A DNA stretch of 64,000 nucleotides. Source: Luteimonas marina. Lineage in GTDB: Bacteria; Pseudomonadota; Gammaproteobacteria; Xanthomonadales; Xanthomonadaceae. Under the pieces are notes generated by a model. It worked only from the letters and a program-made list of their open reading frames with translations. It was not told where the DNA came from and made no database searches. Shown in pieces: positions 44,712 to 54,380 of this stretch. The translations under genes and the position numbers were made by a program. The DNA lies in the NCBI RefSeq assembly GCF_007859325.1, contig NZ_VOHK01000006.1:186001-250000 (forward strand), written 5' to 3'. How positions within the stretch are numbered: the stretch's first letter is position 1; every line of letters begins with the position of its first letter.

Positions 44712-44849
44712 GCGGCATTTCCTCGGGATGCGGGCGGGCGGTTGCGACGGCGGCGACGGGCCACCATCGCCAGCCTTCGCCGGCAGCACGGAAATGCGGG
44801 AATGCGGACGCGCCCATGTCCGTAATGTAGCGGCTTTGCCTGCGGTTTT

Positions 44850-44924
44850 GTAGGAGGCTTCGGCCGCGATCCACGGGGACAATTGGCGATACGTGCATCC
44901 GGTCGCGCCTGAAGCCGCTCCTAC
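44850..44924. repeat. REP-like element, overlapping the yegS stop
   Basis: GTAGGAGGCTTCGGCCGCGA...TCGCGCCTGAAGCCGCTCCTAC is an imperfect inverted pair of the GTAGGAGCGGCTTCAGCC type. Its right edge provides the TAG stop of the yegS gene (44921-44923). Confidence 0.75.
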
Positions 44925-45859
44925 CGCGATGGTTGCGACAGCAACGGACAGTCGGCGGGCAGGTGCATGCGCACGCGACCCGGCGCGCATTCGATGCGGA
45001 AGTGCTTCGCCTCGACCGGTTCGCCGTCGAGGTTGAGGACCAGCGGCTGCGCCGCATCGATTTCGATCCACGGCAGTCGCGCGCGGGTGGCGACGCGGTC
45101 GAGCGCGGCGATCTTGCCCTCGCTGACCACCGTGCCCAGGGTCGCCGCGACCTCGCCGGCCAGTTCCGGGATCACGGTGACGTCGAGCCGGCCGTCGTCG
45201 ACCCACGCATCCGGGCACAGCGCCTGGCCGCCGCCCGCCTGGCGTCCGTTGCCGACGCCGAGCGCGATGAAGCCGCCGCGCCACGCGAAGTCGGGGCCAT
45301 GCAGCGTCGCCTCCACCGGCTCGATGCGGCCGAGCTTCGACAGGCCGGTCAGCAGGTAGGCGAGGCCGCCGAGCAGCTTCTTCATGCCTTCCGGCGTCTC
45401 GACGGTCACCTGGGTGCCGAAACCGCCGCTGGCGAGGTTGGCCGCCCAGTGCGTGCGGCCGTTGGCCTCGAGGCGCAGCAGGTCGATCGCATGCGCCGGC
45501 TGCGCGGCGACCAGTTCGAGCGCGGACAGGGGTGCGTCCGGAAGGCCGGCGGCGGCGGCGAAATCGTTGGCGGTGCCCATCGGCACCAGCCCCAGCGTCG
45601 GCAGCGCGTCGACCTGCAGGTCGCAATGCGCGAGCGCGGTGGCGACTTCGCTGAGCGTGCCGTCGCCGCCGGCCGCGACGAGGGTGCCGACGCGGTCGGC
45701 GATGGCCTCGGCGACGTGGCGCCCGGCGTCGCCGTCTTCCCAGGTGACGCGCACGTCGAGCACGACGCCGCGTTCGCGCATTGCGTGCACGGCGGCGCGC
45801 AGGTCGTCGTCGCCCGCGGATTTTCCGTTGAGGATCAGGCGCCAGTGGGGTGAGGTCAT
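44921..45859 (-). CDS. YegS-like lipid kinase
   Basis: A 312-residue diacylglycerol-kinase-type protein. [10 protein letters not shown] at the start, [15 protein letters not shown] (the GGDGT nucleotide loop) and [13 protein letters not shown] are the family blocks. [13 protein letters not shown] closes the C-terminal domain. YegS phosphorylates phosphatidylglycerol in vitro; the substrate here is open. The ATG at 45859 starts [10 protein letters not shown]. Confidence 0.88.
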   Translation of the reverse strand: MTSPHWRLILNGKSAGDDDLRAAVHAMRERGVVLDVRVTWEDGDAGRHVAEAIADRVGTLVAAGGDGTLSEVATALAHCDLQVDALPTLGLVPMGTANDFAAAAGLPDAPLSALELVAAQPAHAIDLLRLEANGRTHWAANLASGGFGTQVTVETPEGMKKLLGGLAYLLTGLSKLGRIEPVEATLHGPDFAWRGGFIALGVGNGRQAGGGQALCPDAWVDDGRLDVTVIPELAGEVAATLGTVVSEGKIAALDRVATRARLPWIEIDAAQPLVLNLDGEPVEAKHFRIECAPGRVRMHLPADCPLLSQPSR

Positions 45860-46034
45860 GGGGAGCGGGATCGAAAGGGCGCGGGCATCGGTGCGGGATG
45901 ATCCACGGTGGGGCGGAGGATCCGGTGAAGCCGGGAACAGCAAACCGTCATCGCCGCGTCACGAAACGCCGCCAGCATGGGAGTCCATAGCAGGGACGAC
46001 GGGCGGGGGCTGGATTGCCCTCATGTCTTCCGGC

Positions 46035-46065
46035 GACGGACCCGCCGCGACAAGGCGGGTCCGTC
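46035..46065 (-). terminator. Terminator-like hairpin after rraA
   Basis: GACGGACCCGCC-(7 bases)-GGCGGGTCCGTC is a perfect 12-bp stem, 35 bases past the rraA stop. No U-tract follows on the minus strand, so it may need Rho or act as an RNA-stabilising 3' end. Confidence 0.5.
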
Positions 46066-46100
46066 GTCAGGGAAGCGGCGGACCCGATACGGCACCGCGC

Positions 46101-46574
46101 TCAGCCCAGCGGCGCGTCCGCCACGACCACGCCATCCTCGTCGGCCGCGAGCCACTGTCCCGGCACGATCACCAGTCCGCCGAACGCCACCGGCACGTCG
46201 CGCAGGCCCTGCCCGCGCTTGTCGGTCTTGAGCGGGCAGGTCGCCAGCGCCTTGACGCCGAGGTCGAGCCGGCCGATCGCGACGCTGTCGCGGATCGCGC
46301 CATGCACCAGCACGCCGCTCCAGCCGCTGGCGACGGCCTTCTCCGCGAGCATGTCGCCGAGCATCGAGCGCCGCAGCGAGCCGCCGCCGTCGATCACCAG
46401 CACGCGGCCCTCGCCGGGTTCGGCCACCGCCTCGCGCACGCGCGAATTGTCCTCCAGCGCCTTGACCGTGCTGACGAGGCCGGAAAAGGCGACGCGCCCG
46501 CCGTAGTCGCGCAGCGGCAGTTCCAGCACGCGGACCTTGTCCTCGAACGCGTCGCAAAGGTCGCAGGTGTTCAT
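46101..46574 (-). CDS. rraA: RraA, regulator of ribonuclease E activity
   Basis: A 157-residue protein of the RraA family. In E. coli it binds RNase E and restrains mRNA decay; related proteins are aldolases. [10 protein letters not shown] at the start, [18 protein letters not shown] and VHGAIRDS are the family segments. It overlaps the rpe stop by ATGA, so the two are coupled. Confidence 0.92.
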   Translation of the reverse strand: MNTCDLCDAFEDKVRVLELPLRDYGGRVAFSGLVSTVKALEDNSRVREAVAEPGEGRVLVIDGGGSLRRSMLGDMLAEKAVASGWSGVLVHGAIRDSVAIGRLDLGVKALATCPLKTDKRGQGLRDVPVAFGGLVIVPGQWLAADEDGVVVADAPLG

Positions 46575-47245
46575 CGCGCCGCCTTCGCGATCTCGGCGCG
46601 CATCTGCGCGATCACCGCCGCGTAGTCCGGCTTGCCGAAGATCGCGCTGCCGGCGACGAAGGTGTCGGCGCCCGCGGCGGCGATCTCGCCGATGTTGTCC
46701 GGCTTCACCCCGCCGTCGATCTCGAGCCGGATCGACCGGCCGCTAGCGTCGATGCGCTCGCGCACGCGGCGCAGCTTGTCCAGCGCCGAGGGGATGAAAG
46801 CCTGCCCGCCGAAGCCGGGGTTCACCGACATCAGCAGCACCAGGTCGAGTTCGTCGAGCACGTGGTCGAGCACGTCCAGCGGCGTGGCCGGGTTCAGCAC
46901 CAGCCCGGCCCGGCAGCCCTCGGCCTTGATCAGCTGGATCGTGCGGTGCACGTGCTTCGAGGCTTCCGGGTGGAAGCTGATCAGGCTGGCGCCGGCCTTC
47001 GCGAAGTCGGGAACGAGGCGGTCCACCGGCTCGACCATCAGGTGCACGTCGATCGGCGCGGTGACGCCGTGCCTGCGCAGCGCCTCGCACACCAGCGGGC
47101 CGATGGTGAGGTTGGGCACGTAATGGTTGTCCATCACGTCGAAGTGCACCCAGTCGGCGCCGGCGGCGAGGACGTTGTCGACTTCCTCGCCGAGCCTGGC
47201 GAAGTCGGCCGAGAGGATGGACGGGGCGATGACGGGGGTCTGCAT
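46571..47245 (-). CDS. rpe: Ribulose-phosphate 3-epimerase
   Basis: A 224-residue TIM-barrel enzyme of the pentose phosphate pathway. [59 protein letters not shown] and [10 protein letters not shown] contain the metal and catalytic residues and are all intact. It is followed by rraA with a 4-base overlap and preceded by the J-domain gene after 5 bases. Confidence 0.96.
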   Translation of the reverse strand: MQTPVIAPSILSADFARLGEEVDNVLAAGADWVHFDVMDNHYVPNLTIGPLVCEALRRHGVTAPIDVHLMVEPVDRLVPDFAKAGASLISFHPEASKHVHRTIQLIKAEGCRAGLVLNPATPLDVLDHVLDELDLVLLMSVNPGFGGQAFIPSALDKLRRVRERIDASGRSIRLEIDGGVKPDNIGEIAAAGADTFVAGSAIFGKPDYAAVIAQMRAEIAKAAR

Positions 47246-47250
47246 GGCGG

Positions 47251-47577
47251 TCAGCGTCTGCGTTTCGATTTGATCTTGTCGTAGGCGGCGTTGATCTCGC
47301 TCGCCTTCCTCTCGGCCTGTTCGCGCAGCTCCGGCGCCGCGCCCGCGACCTTGTCGGGGTGGTATTGCGACATCAGCCGCCGGTAGGCCTGGTCGATCTC
47401 GGCGTCGCTGGCGTCGCTGGCCAGGCCGAGCACGCGGTACGGCGCGGCCCGGCCCGGCGCGACCCAGCCGGCGTCGAAGGCGTGGCCGATCAGCAGCCCG
47501 ATCAGGCCGCCGCCCGGGTGCCGCAGCAGCAGCCAGCCGGCGATGAAGCCCAGGACTTTTCCATACCAGCGATTCAT
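47251..47577 (-). CDS. Membrane-anchored J-domain protein
   Basis: A 108-residue protein. The N-terminus (residues 5-35) is a glycine-rich membrane segment like that of DjlA ([22 protein letters not shown]). The C-terminus is a J domain, [34 protein letters not shown], with the HPD triad for DnaK. It lacks the central TerB-like part of full DjlA, so it is a compact J-protein. It precedes rpe by 5 bases and is divergent from purC. Confidence 0.85.
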   Translation of the reverse strand: MNRWYGKVLGFIAGWLLLRHPGGGLIGLLIGHAFDAGWVAPGRAAPYRVLGLASDASDAEIDQAYRRLMSQYHPDKVAGAAPELREQAERKASEINAAYDKIKSKRRR

Positions 47578-47666
47578 GCCGACAGTGTAGCCGGCCACCC
47601 GGCCCACCCGTTCATCGCCGCCGCAAATGGCACTACACTGGCCGGCCCGCCCGAAGGCCACCCTCC

Positions 47667-48563
47667 TTGGCGACCACGCTGCTGTCCTCCGAACTGCCCG
47701 GCCTCACCCTGCGCCACCGCGGCAAGGTCCGCGACGTGTTCGACCTCGGCGACGAGCGGCTGCTGATCGTCGCCAGCGACCGCCTCAGCGCCTTCGACGT
47801 GGTGCTGCCCGACCCGATCCCGGGCAAGGGCGAGATGCTGTGCCAGATCAGCAACTTCTGGTTCGCGCGGACCGCGGCGCTGATGCCCAACCACCTGACC
47901 GGCATCGACGTGGCCGAGGTGCTGCCCGAAGGCGTCGACCCGGCGCTGTACGCGAAGCGCGCGGTGGTGACGAAGAAGCTGCGGCCGGTGCCGGTGGAGG
48001 CGATCGCGCGCGGTTACATCATCGGCAGCGGCTGGAAGGACTACCAGCGCACCGGCCGCGTGAGCGGCATCGCCCTGCCCGACGGCCTGCGCCAGGCCGA
48101 GCAGTTGCCCGAACCGATCTTCACGCCCTCGACCAAGGCCGCGGTCGGCGACCACGACGAGAACATCGACTTCGACACCGCGGTCAAGCTCGCCGGCGCC
48201 GACCTCGCCGAGCAGGTGCGCGACGCCACCCTGCGCCTGTACAAGCACGCCGCGGCCTATGCGGCCGAACGCGGCATCCTGCTGGCCGACACCAAGTTCG
48301 AGTTCGGCACCGACGAGGACGGCCGCCTGTACGTGATGGACGAGATGCTCACGCCGGATTCGTCGCGCTACTGGCCGGCGGACGAATACGAAGTCGGCAC
48401 CAGCCCGCCGAGCTACGACAAGCAGATCGTGCGCGATTACCTGGAGACGCTGGACTGGGACAAGACCGCGCCCGGGCCGAAACTGCCGGCGGAGGTGATC
48501 GAGCGCACACGTGCACGCTATGCCGAGGCGCTGCAGAAGCTGGCGGGGATCGAAGTCGATTGA
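47667..48563 (+). CDS. purC: Phosphoribosylaminoimidazole-succinocarboxamide synthase
   Basis: A 298-residue SAICAR synthase, step 7 or 8 of purine synthesis, of the longer bacterial/fungal-like form. [33 protein letters not shown] and [15 protein letters not shown] are the ATP and aspartate-site blocks. [11 protein letters not shown] lies near the end. The start is a TTG at 47667 by family length, with AAGG 9 bases upstream; no ATG fits. It stands alone between a divergent J-domain gene and a REP element. Confidence 0.93.
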   Translation: MATTLLSSELPGLTLRHRGKVRDVFDLGDERLLIVASDRLSAFDVVLPDPIPGKGEMLCQISNFWFARTAALMPNHLTGIDVAEVLPEGVDPALYAKRAVVTKKLRPVPVEAIARGYIIGSGWKDYQRTGRVSGIALPDGLRQAEQLPEPIFTPSTKAAVGDHDENIDFDTAVKLAGADLAEQVRDATLRLYKHAAAYAAERGILLADTKFEFGTDEDGRLYVMDEMLTPDSSRYWPADEYEVGTSPPSYDKQIVRDYLETLDWDKTAPGPKLPAEVIERTRARYAEALQKLAGIEVD

Positions 48564-48576
48564 GCGGGTGGTCGCG

Positions 48577-48644
48577 GGGGATTTCTCCCTTCGGTCGAAA
48601 TGACAACCGGGTTTTGTCATTTCGACCGAAGGGAGAAATCTCCC
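48577..48644. repeat. REP-like palindrome, family A, reversed arrangement
   Basis: Here the arms are inside out: GGGATTTCTCCCTTCGGTCG...CGACCGAAGGGAGAAATCTCCC around a core ACAACCGGGTTTTGT. It lies 13 bases after the purC stop and may terminate or protect its mRNA. Confidence 0.8.
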
Positions 48645-48723
48645 GACACGCCGGCACGACGGCCACGCAACGCCCCCCTGCGCTATCCTGCACGCAAACA
48701 CCGGCACCCCCTGGAGGGAGGTC

Positions 48724-49224
48724 ATGAACGCGATCCACGAATCGCCGTCGGAACGCCCCATCGACCGCTGGTTCGCCAGCTATTCCAGCGACCACCGCAA
48801 CGACACCAACCAGCTGATCCACGTGTTCGCGGTGCCGGCGATCCTGTGGAGCGTGATCGCGCTGCTGTGGTGCATCCCGGTGCCGCCCGAGAGCGGGTTC
48901 CGCGCCGGGCTGTGGGCGGGACTGGCCTGCTTCGCGGCGTGGATGTTCTATTTCCGCAATTCGCGCCGGATCGGCTTCGGCATGCTCGCCGTGTTCGTGG
49001 CGATGCTGTGGCTGACGTTCTGGATCGAGCGCCTGCAGGGCACGCGCTTCCTGCTGTGGCTCGCCATCGGCGTGTTCGTGGTGGCGTGGATCGCGCAGTT
49101 CGTCGGCCACAGCAAGCTGTTCGAGGGCAAGAAGCCGAGCTTCTTCACCGACCTGCGCTACCTGCTGATCGGCCCGGCCTGGGTGCTGTCCAAGCTCTAC
49201 CGCAAGCTCGGCTGGCGCTGGTGA
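48724..49224 (+). CDS. Mpo1/DUF962-like membrane protein
   Basis: A 166-residue membrane protein similar to the Mpo1-like (DUF962, YGL010w) family, whose yeast member is a dioxygenase acting on 2-hydroxy fatty acids. The start has the conserved YSSDHRNDTNQLIHVFAVP, with His residues that could bind iron. A later WIAQFVGHSKLFEGKKPSF segment supplies more His. Four hydrophobic segments are visible. A GGAGG site precedes the ATG. The EamA gene follows after 4 bases. Confidence 0.8.
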   Translation: MNAIHESPSERPIDRWFASYSSDHRNDTNQLIHVFAVPAILWSVIALLWCIPVPPESGFRAGLWAGLACFAAWMFYFRNSRRIGFGMLAVFVAMLWLTFWIERLQGTRFLLWLAIGVFVVAWIAQFVGHSKLFEGKKPSFFTDLRYLLIGPAWVLSKLYRKLGWRW

Positions 49225-49228
49225 GTCC

Positions 49229-50137
49229 ATGACGGCCCCGGGCCTGCGCGGACGCGACCTCGCGCTCGCGCTGCTGATCTGCCTGTGCTGGGCCGTCAAC
49301 TTCCTGACCTCCGCGCACGCGCTGCAGGAGATCCCGCCGTTCCTGTTCACCGCCCTGCGCATGGCCATCGTGGTCGCCTTGCTCGCGGCCTTCCTGCGCG
49401 TGCCGCCGCGCTCGCAGTGGCCGCGGCTGGCCGGCATCGCGCTGTTCACCGGGGTGCTGCACTTCGGCACCAGCTTCCTGGCGCTGAAGCTGGCCGGCAA
49501 CCTGTCCTCGCCGGCGATCGTCACCCAGACCTACGTGCCGATGGCGGTGCTGCTGGCGTGGTGGTGGCTGGGCGAACGCTTCGCCTGGCGCACCGCGCTC
49601 GGGATCACCATCAGCCTGGCCGGCGTGCTGGTGCTGGGCTTCGATCCGATGGTGCTGGACCGGCCGGCAGCGCTGCTGGTGATGCTCGGGTCGTCGCTGA
49701 TGGTGGCGATCGGCACGGTGCTGATGCGCGGGCTCAAGGGCGTGGGCATGGTCGACCAGCAGGGCTGGACCGCGGCGCTGAGCCTGCTGCCGCTGCTGGC
49801 GATCAGCCTGGTCTTCGAGCCCGGCGGCTTCGCCGCGCTGCGTGAGGCCAGCTGGGTCGGCTGGGGTGGCGCGGCATATGCGGCGGTGTTCGCCTCGCTG
49901 CTGGGCCACGGGCTGTTCTTCAAGCTGGTGCAGCGCCATCCGGTGGCGCAGGTGACGCCCTACCTGCTGATGACGCCGGTGTTCGCTGTGCTGCTGGGCA
50001 TCGCGTTCTGGGGCGACCGCCCGGGGCCGGCGCTGTGGATCGGCGGTGCGATGGTGCTCGGCGGCGTGCTGCTGATCGCGATCCGCACGTTGCAGAAGGC
50101 GCGGCCACCGGTCGCCGAGGTGACGCCGGAGGTGTGA
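49229..50137 (+). CDS. EamA/DMT family transporter
   Basis: A 302-residue protein with ten hydrophobic segments in two homologous EamA halves, typical of drug/metabolite transporters. LICLCWAVNFLTS near the start and the ALWIGGAMVLGGVLLI end match the family. Some members export amino acids or take up purines; the substrate is unknown. It lies 4 bases after the Mpo1-like gene and is convergent with the epimerase-like gene. Confidence 0.85.
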   Translation: MTAPGLRGRDLALALLICLCWAVNFLTSAHALQEIPPFLFTALRMAIVVALLAAFLRVPPRSQWPRLAGIALFTGVLHFGTSFLALKLAGNLSSPAIVTQTYVPMAVLLAWWWLGERFAWRTALGITISLAGVLVLGFDPMVLDRPAALLVMLGSSLMVAIGTVLMRGLKGVGMVDQQGWTAALSLLPLLAISLVFEPGGFAALREASWVGWGGAAYAAVFASLLGHGLFFKLVQRHPVAQVTPYLLMTPVFAVLLGIAFWGDRPGPALWIGGAMVLGGVLLIAIRTLQKARPPVAEVTPEV

Positions 50138-50148
50138 GCCTTTCCGGC

Positions 50149-51066
50149 CTACGGGGATGCGGGGGTCGTGAGCATGTCGGCGGTCGGGGCGAAGCGGCGC
50201 GGGGCGTAGCCGAAGTCGCGGCGCGCGAGCGCGGCGTCGAACACGAGGTCGTCGCGCATGCGCGCCAGCGCGGCGTCGTTGAATCCCGCGGCGACGCCCA
50301 GCCGCCGCGCCGGCGCCAGCAGCGCGCGGAACAGCGGCGGCGGCAGCGTCCACAGCCGCGGTCGCGAGGGCAGCGCCGCCAGCACGCGCGCGACCATCTC
50401 GCGGTACGGCAGGGTCTCGCCGCCGGGCAGCGCATAGGCGCGGCCATGCGTCGCCGCCGCGTCGAGGCAGGCGATCGCCGCGGCGGCGAGGTCGTCGACG
50501 TGCACCGGCTGGCGCAATCCAACCGCGTCCGACGGCAGGGCGAAACCGTGCAGCCGCCGCGCGAGGCCGGCGATGCGGGTCAGCGTGGCGTCGCGGCCGG
50601 CGCCGTAGACCAGGGTCGGGCGCAGCACGGTCGCGCCCACGCCGCGCTTCGCCGCGGCGTCGAACAGCCGCGCCTCGGCCTCGCGCAGTCGCCGGGCCAC
50701 GTCGCGCTCCGCGGCATCGGCCGAAGCCTGCTTGATGTCGACGCTGGTCGAGCCGAAGGCCAGCACGCGGCGGCAGGCGACGTCGCCCCGCGCGAACCAG
50801 GCACTGAACGCGTCCAGCGGGCCGCAGCTCAGGATCGCGTCGACGGCGGCGGGCAGTGCCCCGGGCTGCGCCAGTTCGCCGTGCAGCCAGCGCACGCCGG
50901 GCCGTGGCGGCCGGGGCTCGCGCGACAGCGCGCGGACATCCCAGCCGAGCCCGGCCAGCCGCGCCAGCAGCGGCGCGCCGATCTGGCCGCTGCCGCCGAA
51001 CACCAGAGCCGTGCGCCCGTGGCCGGTCGCCGGCACGGGCGGCGATTGCGGTGGATCCTCGCTCAT
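50149..51066 (-). CDS. NAD(P)-dependent epimerase/dehydratase-like protein
   Basis: A 305-residue Rossmann-fold protein of the extended SDR type. LVFGGSGQIGAPLLARLAGLGW is the dinucleotide site and RPTLVYGAGRD the usual post-catalytic strand. A canonical YxxxK active site is not evident; FGSTSVDIKQ stands near its place, so catalytic activity is uncertain. The start at 51066 gives a Pro-rich tail before the fold. It is divergent from the mrp operon with 99 bases between. Confidence 0.75.
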   Translation of the reverse strand: MSEDPPQSPPVPATGHGRTALVFGGSGQIGAPLLARLAGLGWDVRALSREPRPPRPGVRWLHGELAQPGALPAAVDAILSCGPLDAFSAWFARGDVACRRVLAFGSTSVDIKQASADAAERDVARRLREAEARLFDAAAKRGVGATVLRPTLVYGAGRDATLTRIAGLARRLHGFALPSDAVGLRQPVHVDDLAAAAIACLDAAATHGRAYALPGGETLPYREMVARVLAALPSRPRLWTLPPPLFRALLAPARRLGVAAGFNDAALARMRDDLVFDAALARRDFGYAPRRFAPTADMLTTPASP

Positions 51067-51165
51067 CGCGGCAAGGATACTGTGCGCCCATCCGGGCCCG
51101 GGGCATCGGTTAGACTGGGCCGCCGGCGCGATGCGTCGCGCCGTTCCACCCTCACCGGACCCTCG

Positions 51166-53997
51166 ATGCTGCCACTGCTCCTGGCCCTGCCCTTCGCGGC
51201 GGCGCTGCTCATCGCGCTGTCCCGCGGCGCATCCCGACGGACCATCGCCTGGCTGGCCGCGGCCGCGCCGCTGCTGGGCCTGGCGCTGCTGGCATGGCTG
51301 ACGCCGACGGTGATGGCGGGCGGGATCCTGCAATCGAGCCGGCCGTGGATCGAATCGGCCGGCCTGCTGTTCACCCTGCGCCTGGACGGCCTGGGCTGGA
51401 TGTTCTCGCTGATGGTGCTGGCCATCGGCGCGCTGGTGGTGCTGTACGCGCACTACTACCTCGGCGCGGAGGAGAAGGCCCGCCGCTTCTTCTGCTACCT
51501 GCTGCTGTTCATGGGCGCGATGCTGGGCATGGTGCTGTCGGGCAACCTGCTGCTCACCGTGGTGTTCTGGGAACTGACCTCGATCAGCTCGTTCCTGCTG
51601 ATCGGCTTCTGGTTCAAGCGCGACGACGCCCGCGAGGGCGCGCGCATGGCGCTGACCATCACCGCCGCCGGCGGACTGGCGCTGCTCGGCGGCGTGGTGA
51701 TGATCGGGCGCGTGGTCGGCAGCTACGAACTCGACGCGGTGCTGGCCGCGGGCGACGCCATCCGCGCCCACGAGTTCTATCCCTGGATCCTCGGCCTGGT
51801 GCTGGCCGGCGTGTTCACCAAGAGCGCGCAGTTCCCGCTGCACTTCTGGCTGCCGCACGCGATGGCAGCGCCGACCCCGGTGTCGGCCTACCTGCACTCG
51901 GCGACGATGGTGAAGGCCGGCGTGTTCCTGCTGGCGCGGCTGCACCCGGCGCTGGCCGGCACCGACCTGTTCTTCTACGTGGTGTCCACGGTCGGCGCCC
52001 TGACCCTGCTGATCGGCGCCTGGAACGCGATCTTCCAGCACGACCTCAAGGGCGTGCTGGCGTACTCGACCATCTCCCACCTGGGCCTGATCACCCTGCT
52101 GCTCGGCCTGTCGACGCCGATGGCGGTGGTGGCGGCGATGTTCCACATCCTCAACCACGCCACCTTCAAGGCCTCGCTGTTCATGGCCGCGGGCATCATC
52201 GACCACGAGACCGGCACCCGCGACATGCGCCGCCTGGGCGGATTGCGCCGGCTGCTGCCCTATACCAGCGCATTGGCGATCATCGCCTCGCTGGCGATGG
52301 CCGGCATCCCCTTGCTCAACGGCTTCCTGTCCAAGGAGATGTTCTTCGCGCAGGCGCTGGAGATCGAGGCCCACGAGGGCATGCGCATCTTCATCACCGT
52401 GGCCGCGTTCCTGTTCGCGACCTTCGGCGTGGCCTACAGCCTGCGCTTCGTCCACGACACCTTCCTCGGCCGCGGCCCGCGCGCGGTCGATCGCGAGATC
52501 CACGAGCCGCCGCGCTTCATGCAGGTGCCGGTGGCGATCCTGGTGGTGGCCTGCGTGGCGGTGGGCGTCGCGCCGCAGTGGACCATCGGCCCGGCGCTGG
52601 CCACCGCCGCGCGCGGCGTGCTCGGCGACGCGCTGCCCGAGTACAGCCTGGCGGTCTGGCACGGCGTCAACACCCCGCTGCTGATGAGCTTGGGCGGCGT
52701 GGTTTGCGGCGTGCTGCTGTACCTGGGCCTGCGCCGGCTGCTGGACCTGCACGCGATCGTGCGCCATTCGCAGGGACGCAAGCTGTTCCACCTCAACATC
52801 GAGGCGCTGTTCCGCCTCGGCCGCCGCTTCACCCACACCGTCGCCAACGGCAGCATGCAGCGCAGCCTGCTGTGGCTGCTGATGGTCGCGATCGCCGCCG
52901 GCGCCGCGCCCTTCGTCGCCGCCTGGGGCGAGCCGCAGCAGGCGACGGTCTTCGCCGGGCAGCCGATGGTGCGCCTGGCCTGGGTGCTGTGGTGGCTGCT
53001 GGTCTGCTGCGCCTTCGCCACGCTGGCGCTGTACCGCCACCGCCTGCTGGCGGTGCTGGTGATGGGCGGCTGCGGGCTGGCGGTGAGCATGACCTTCGTC
53101 GCGCTGTCGGCGCCCGACCTGGCGCTGACCCAACTGCTGGTGGAACTGGTGACGGTGGCGCTGATGCTGCTGGGCCTGCACTACCTGCCCAAGGATTCGC
53201 CACCCGAACGCTCGATGCCGCGCCGCCTGCGCGACGGCGCGGTGGCCCTGGCCGCCGGCGTCGGCACCGCGGGACTGGCCTGGGCGATGATGACGAGGCC
53301 GCCGGTGAACGGCGCGGCCGCCGAGATCACCGCGCGTTCCCTGCCCGAGGCCTGGGGCACGAACGTGGTCAACGTGATCCTGGTCGACTTCCGCGGCTTC
53401 GACACCTTCGGCGAGATCACCGTGTTCGGCATCGCCGGCCTGGTGGTGCACGCCATGCTGCGGCGCGCGCGCATGGCCCCGGAAAAAGTCATGCCCGGGC
53501 CGCCGGTCAAGCTGCCGGTGCCGGCCGACCTGGCGCAGATGATGTTCCCGCTGACGCTGGTGGTGTCGATCTTCCTGTTCCTGCGCGGCCACAACGCGCC
53601 CGGCGGCGGCTTCATCGCCGGCCTGACGCTCGCGGTGCCGCTGCTGATCCAGTACGTGATCCAGGGCGCGGCCTCGGTCGAGTCGCGCTTCGGCTTCGAC
53701 TACATCCGCATGATCGGCATCGGCCTGATGGTGGCGCTGATGACCGGCGCCGCGGCGATGCTGTTCGACACACCCTTCCTGACCAGCGGCCACTACGACC
53801 TGGAACTGCCGCTGCTGGGCACGATCCCGCTGGCCAGCGCCGCGGCCTTCGACCTGGGCGTCTACCTGGTCGTGTTCGGAAGCACCATGCTGATCCTGTC
53901 GATGATGGGCACGCTCAAGCCCTCCAAGAAGATGATCGCGCACCGCGGCACGATCGATCCCGCCACGCGCTCGGCCATCACCGGGGAGGCTGCGTGA
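51166..53997 (+). CDS. mrpA: Mrp antiporter subunit A fused to subunit B
   Basis: A 943-residue polytopic protein. Residues 1 to about 770 are MrpA, related to complex I NuoL, with HLGLITLLLGLSTPMA and TKSAQFPLHFWLPHAMAAPTPVSAYLHSATMVKAG. The last 150 residues are an MrpB domain (LFLRGHNAPGGGFIAGL, FDLGVYLVVFGSTMLIL). Such fusions are known in group 2 Mrp/Pha systems. The complex exchanges Na+ or K+ for protons at the inner membrane and aids pH and salt tolerance. It starts the operon, with mrpC overlapping its stop. Confidence 0.93.
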   Translation: MLPLLLALPFAAALLIALSRGASRRTIAWLAAAAPLLGLALLAWLTPTVMAGGILQSSRPWIESAGLLFTLRLDGLGWMFSLMVLAIGALVVLYAHYYLGAEEKARRFFCYLLLFMGAMLGMVLSGNLLLTVVFWELTSISSFLLIGFWFKRDDAREGARMALTITAAGGLALLGGVVMIGRVVGSYELDAVLAAGDAIRAHEFYPWILGLVLAGVFTKSAQFPLHFWLPHAMAAPTPVSAYLHSATMVKAGVFLLARLHPALAGTDLFFYVVSTVGALTLLIGAWNAIFQHDLKGVLAYSTISHLGLITLLLGLSTPMAVVAAMFHILNHATFKASLFMAAGIIDHETGTRDMRRLGGLRRLLPYTSALAIIASLAMAGIPLLNGFLSKEMFFAQALEIEAHEGMRIFITVAAFLFATFGVAYSLRFVHDTFLGRGPRAVDREIHEPPRFMQVPVAILVVACVAVGVAPQWTIGPALATAARGVLGDALPEYSLAVWHGVNTPLLMSLGGVVCGVLLYLGLRRLLDLHAIVRHSQGRKLFHLNIEALFRLGRRFTHTVANGSMQRSLLWLLMVAIAAGAAPFVAAWGEPQQATVFAGQPMVRLAWVLWWLLVCCAFATLALYRHRLLAVLVMGGCGLAVSMTFVALSAPDLALTQLLVELVTVALMLLGLHYLPKDSPPERSMPRRLRDGAVALAAGVGTAGLAWAMMTRPPVNGAAAEITARSLPEAWGTNVVNVILVDFRGFDTFGEITVFGIAGLVVHAMLRRARMAPEKVMPGPPVKLPVPADLAQMMFPLTLVVSIFLFLRGHNAPGGGFIAGLTLAVPLLIQYVIQGAASVESRFGFDYIRMIGIGLMVALMTGAAAMLFDTPFLTSGHYDLELPLLGTIPLASAAAFDLGVYLVVFGSTMLILSMMGTLKPSKKMIAHRGTIDPATRSAITGEAA

Positions 53998-54380
53998 TGC
54001 ATCTGGACATGATCTCGCTGGAAGCGGCGATCGCCAGCGGCATCGGCGTGCTGGTGTTCGCCGGCGTGTACCTGGTGCTGCGCGCGCGCAGCTTCGACGT
54101 GATCCTGGGGCTCACCCTGCTCTCGTACGCCACCAACCTGCTGATCTTCTCCAGCGGCCGCCTGACCGTGGGCAAGCCGCCGGTGCTGCAGCCGGGCGTG
54201 GACGCGACCCTCGCCAACCACACCGATCCGCTGCCGCAGGCGCTGGTGCTGACCGCGATCGTGATCTCGTTCGCGATGACCGCGGTGAGCATCGTGCTGG
54301 CCATGCGCAGCCGCGCCGACAACGACAGCGACCACGTCGACGCCGGCGACGTGCGCGACGACCGGGAGGGCGGCCAGTGA
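53997..54380 (+). CDS. mrpC: Mrp antiporter subunit C
   Basis: A 127-residue NuoK-like membrane protein with three hydrophobic segments (IASGIGVLVFAGVYLVLRA, VILGLTLLSYATNLLIF, ALVLTAIVISFAMTAV). The DPLPQALVLTAIVI block is diagnostic for MrpC. It overlaps mrpA by one base and mrpD by 4 bases (GTGA). Confidence 0.93.
   Translation: MHLDMISLEAAIASGIGVLVFAGVYLVLRARSFDVILGLTLLSYATNLLIFSSGRLTVGKPPVLQPGVDATLANHTDPLPQALVLTAIVISFAMTAVSIVLAMRSRADNDSDHVDAGDVRDDREGGQ

Noticed and set aside
44712..44920. A tryptophan leader peptide and attenuator before trpE
   Set aside because: No short frame with tandem Trp codons is visible. The inverted repeat present belongs to a REP family and lies too far upstream.
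50149..53943. A 1264-codon open frame on the minus strand across the mrpA gene, continuous with the epimerase-like gene
   Set aside because: Only the last 305 residues look like a protein. The rest is His/Gln/Arg-rich antisense of mrpA.
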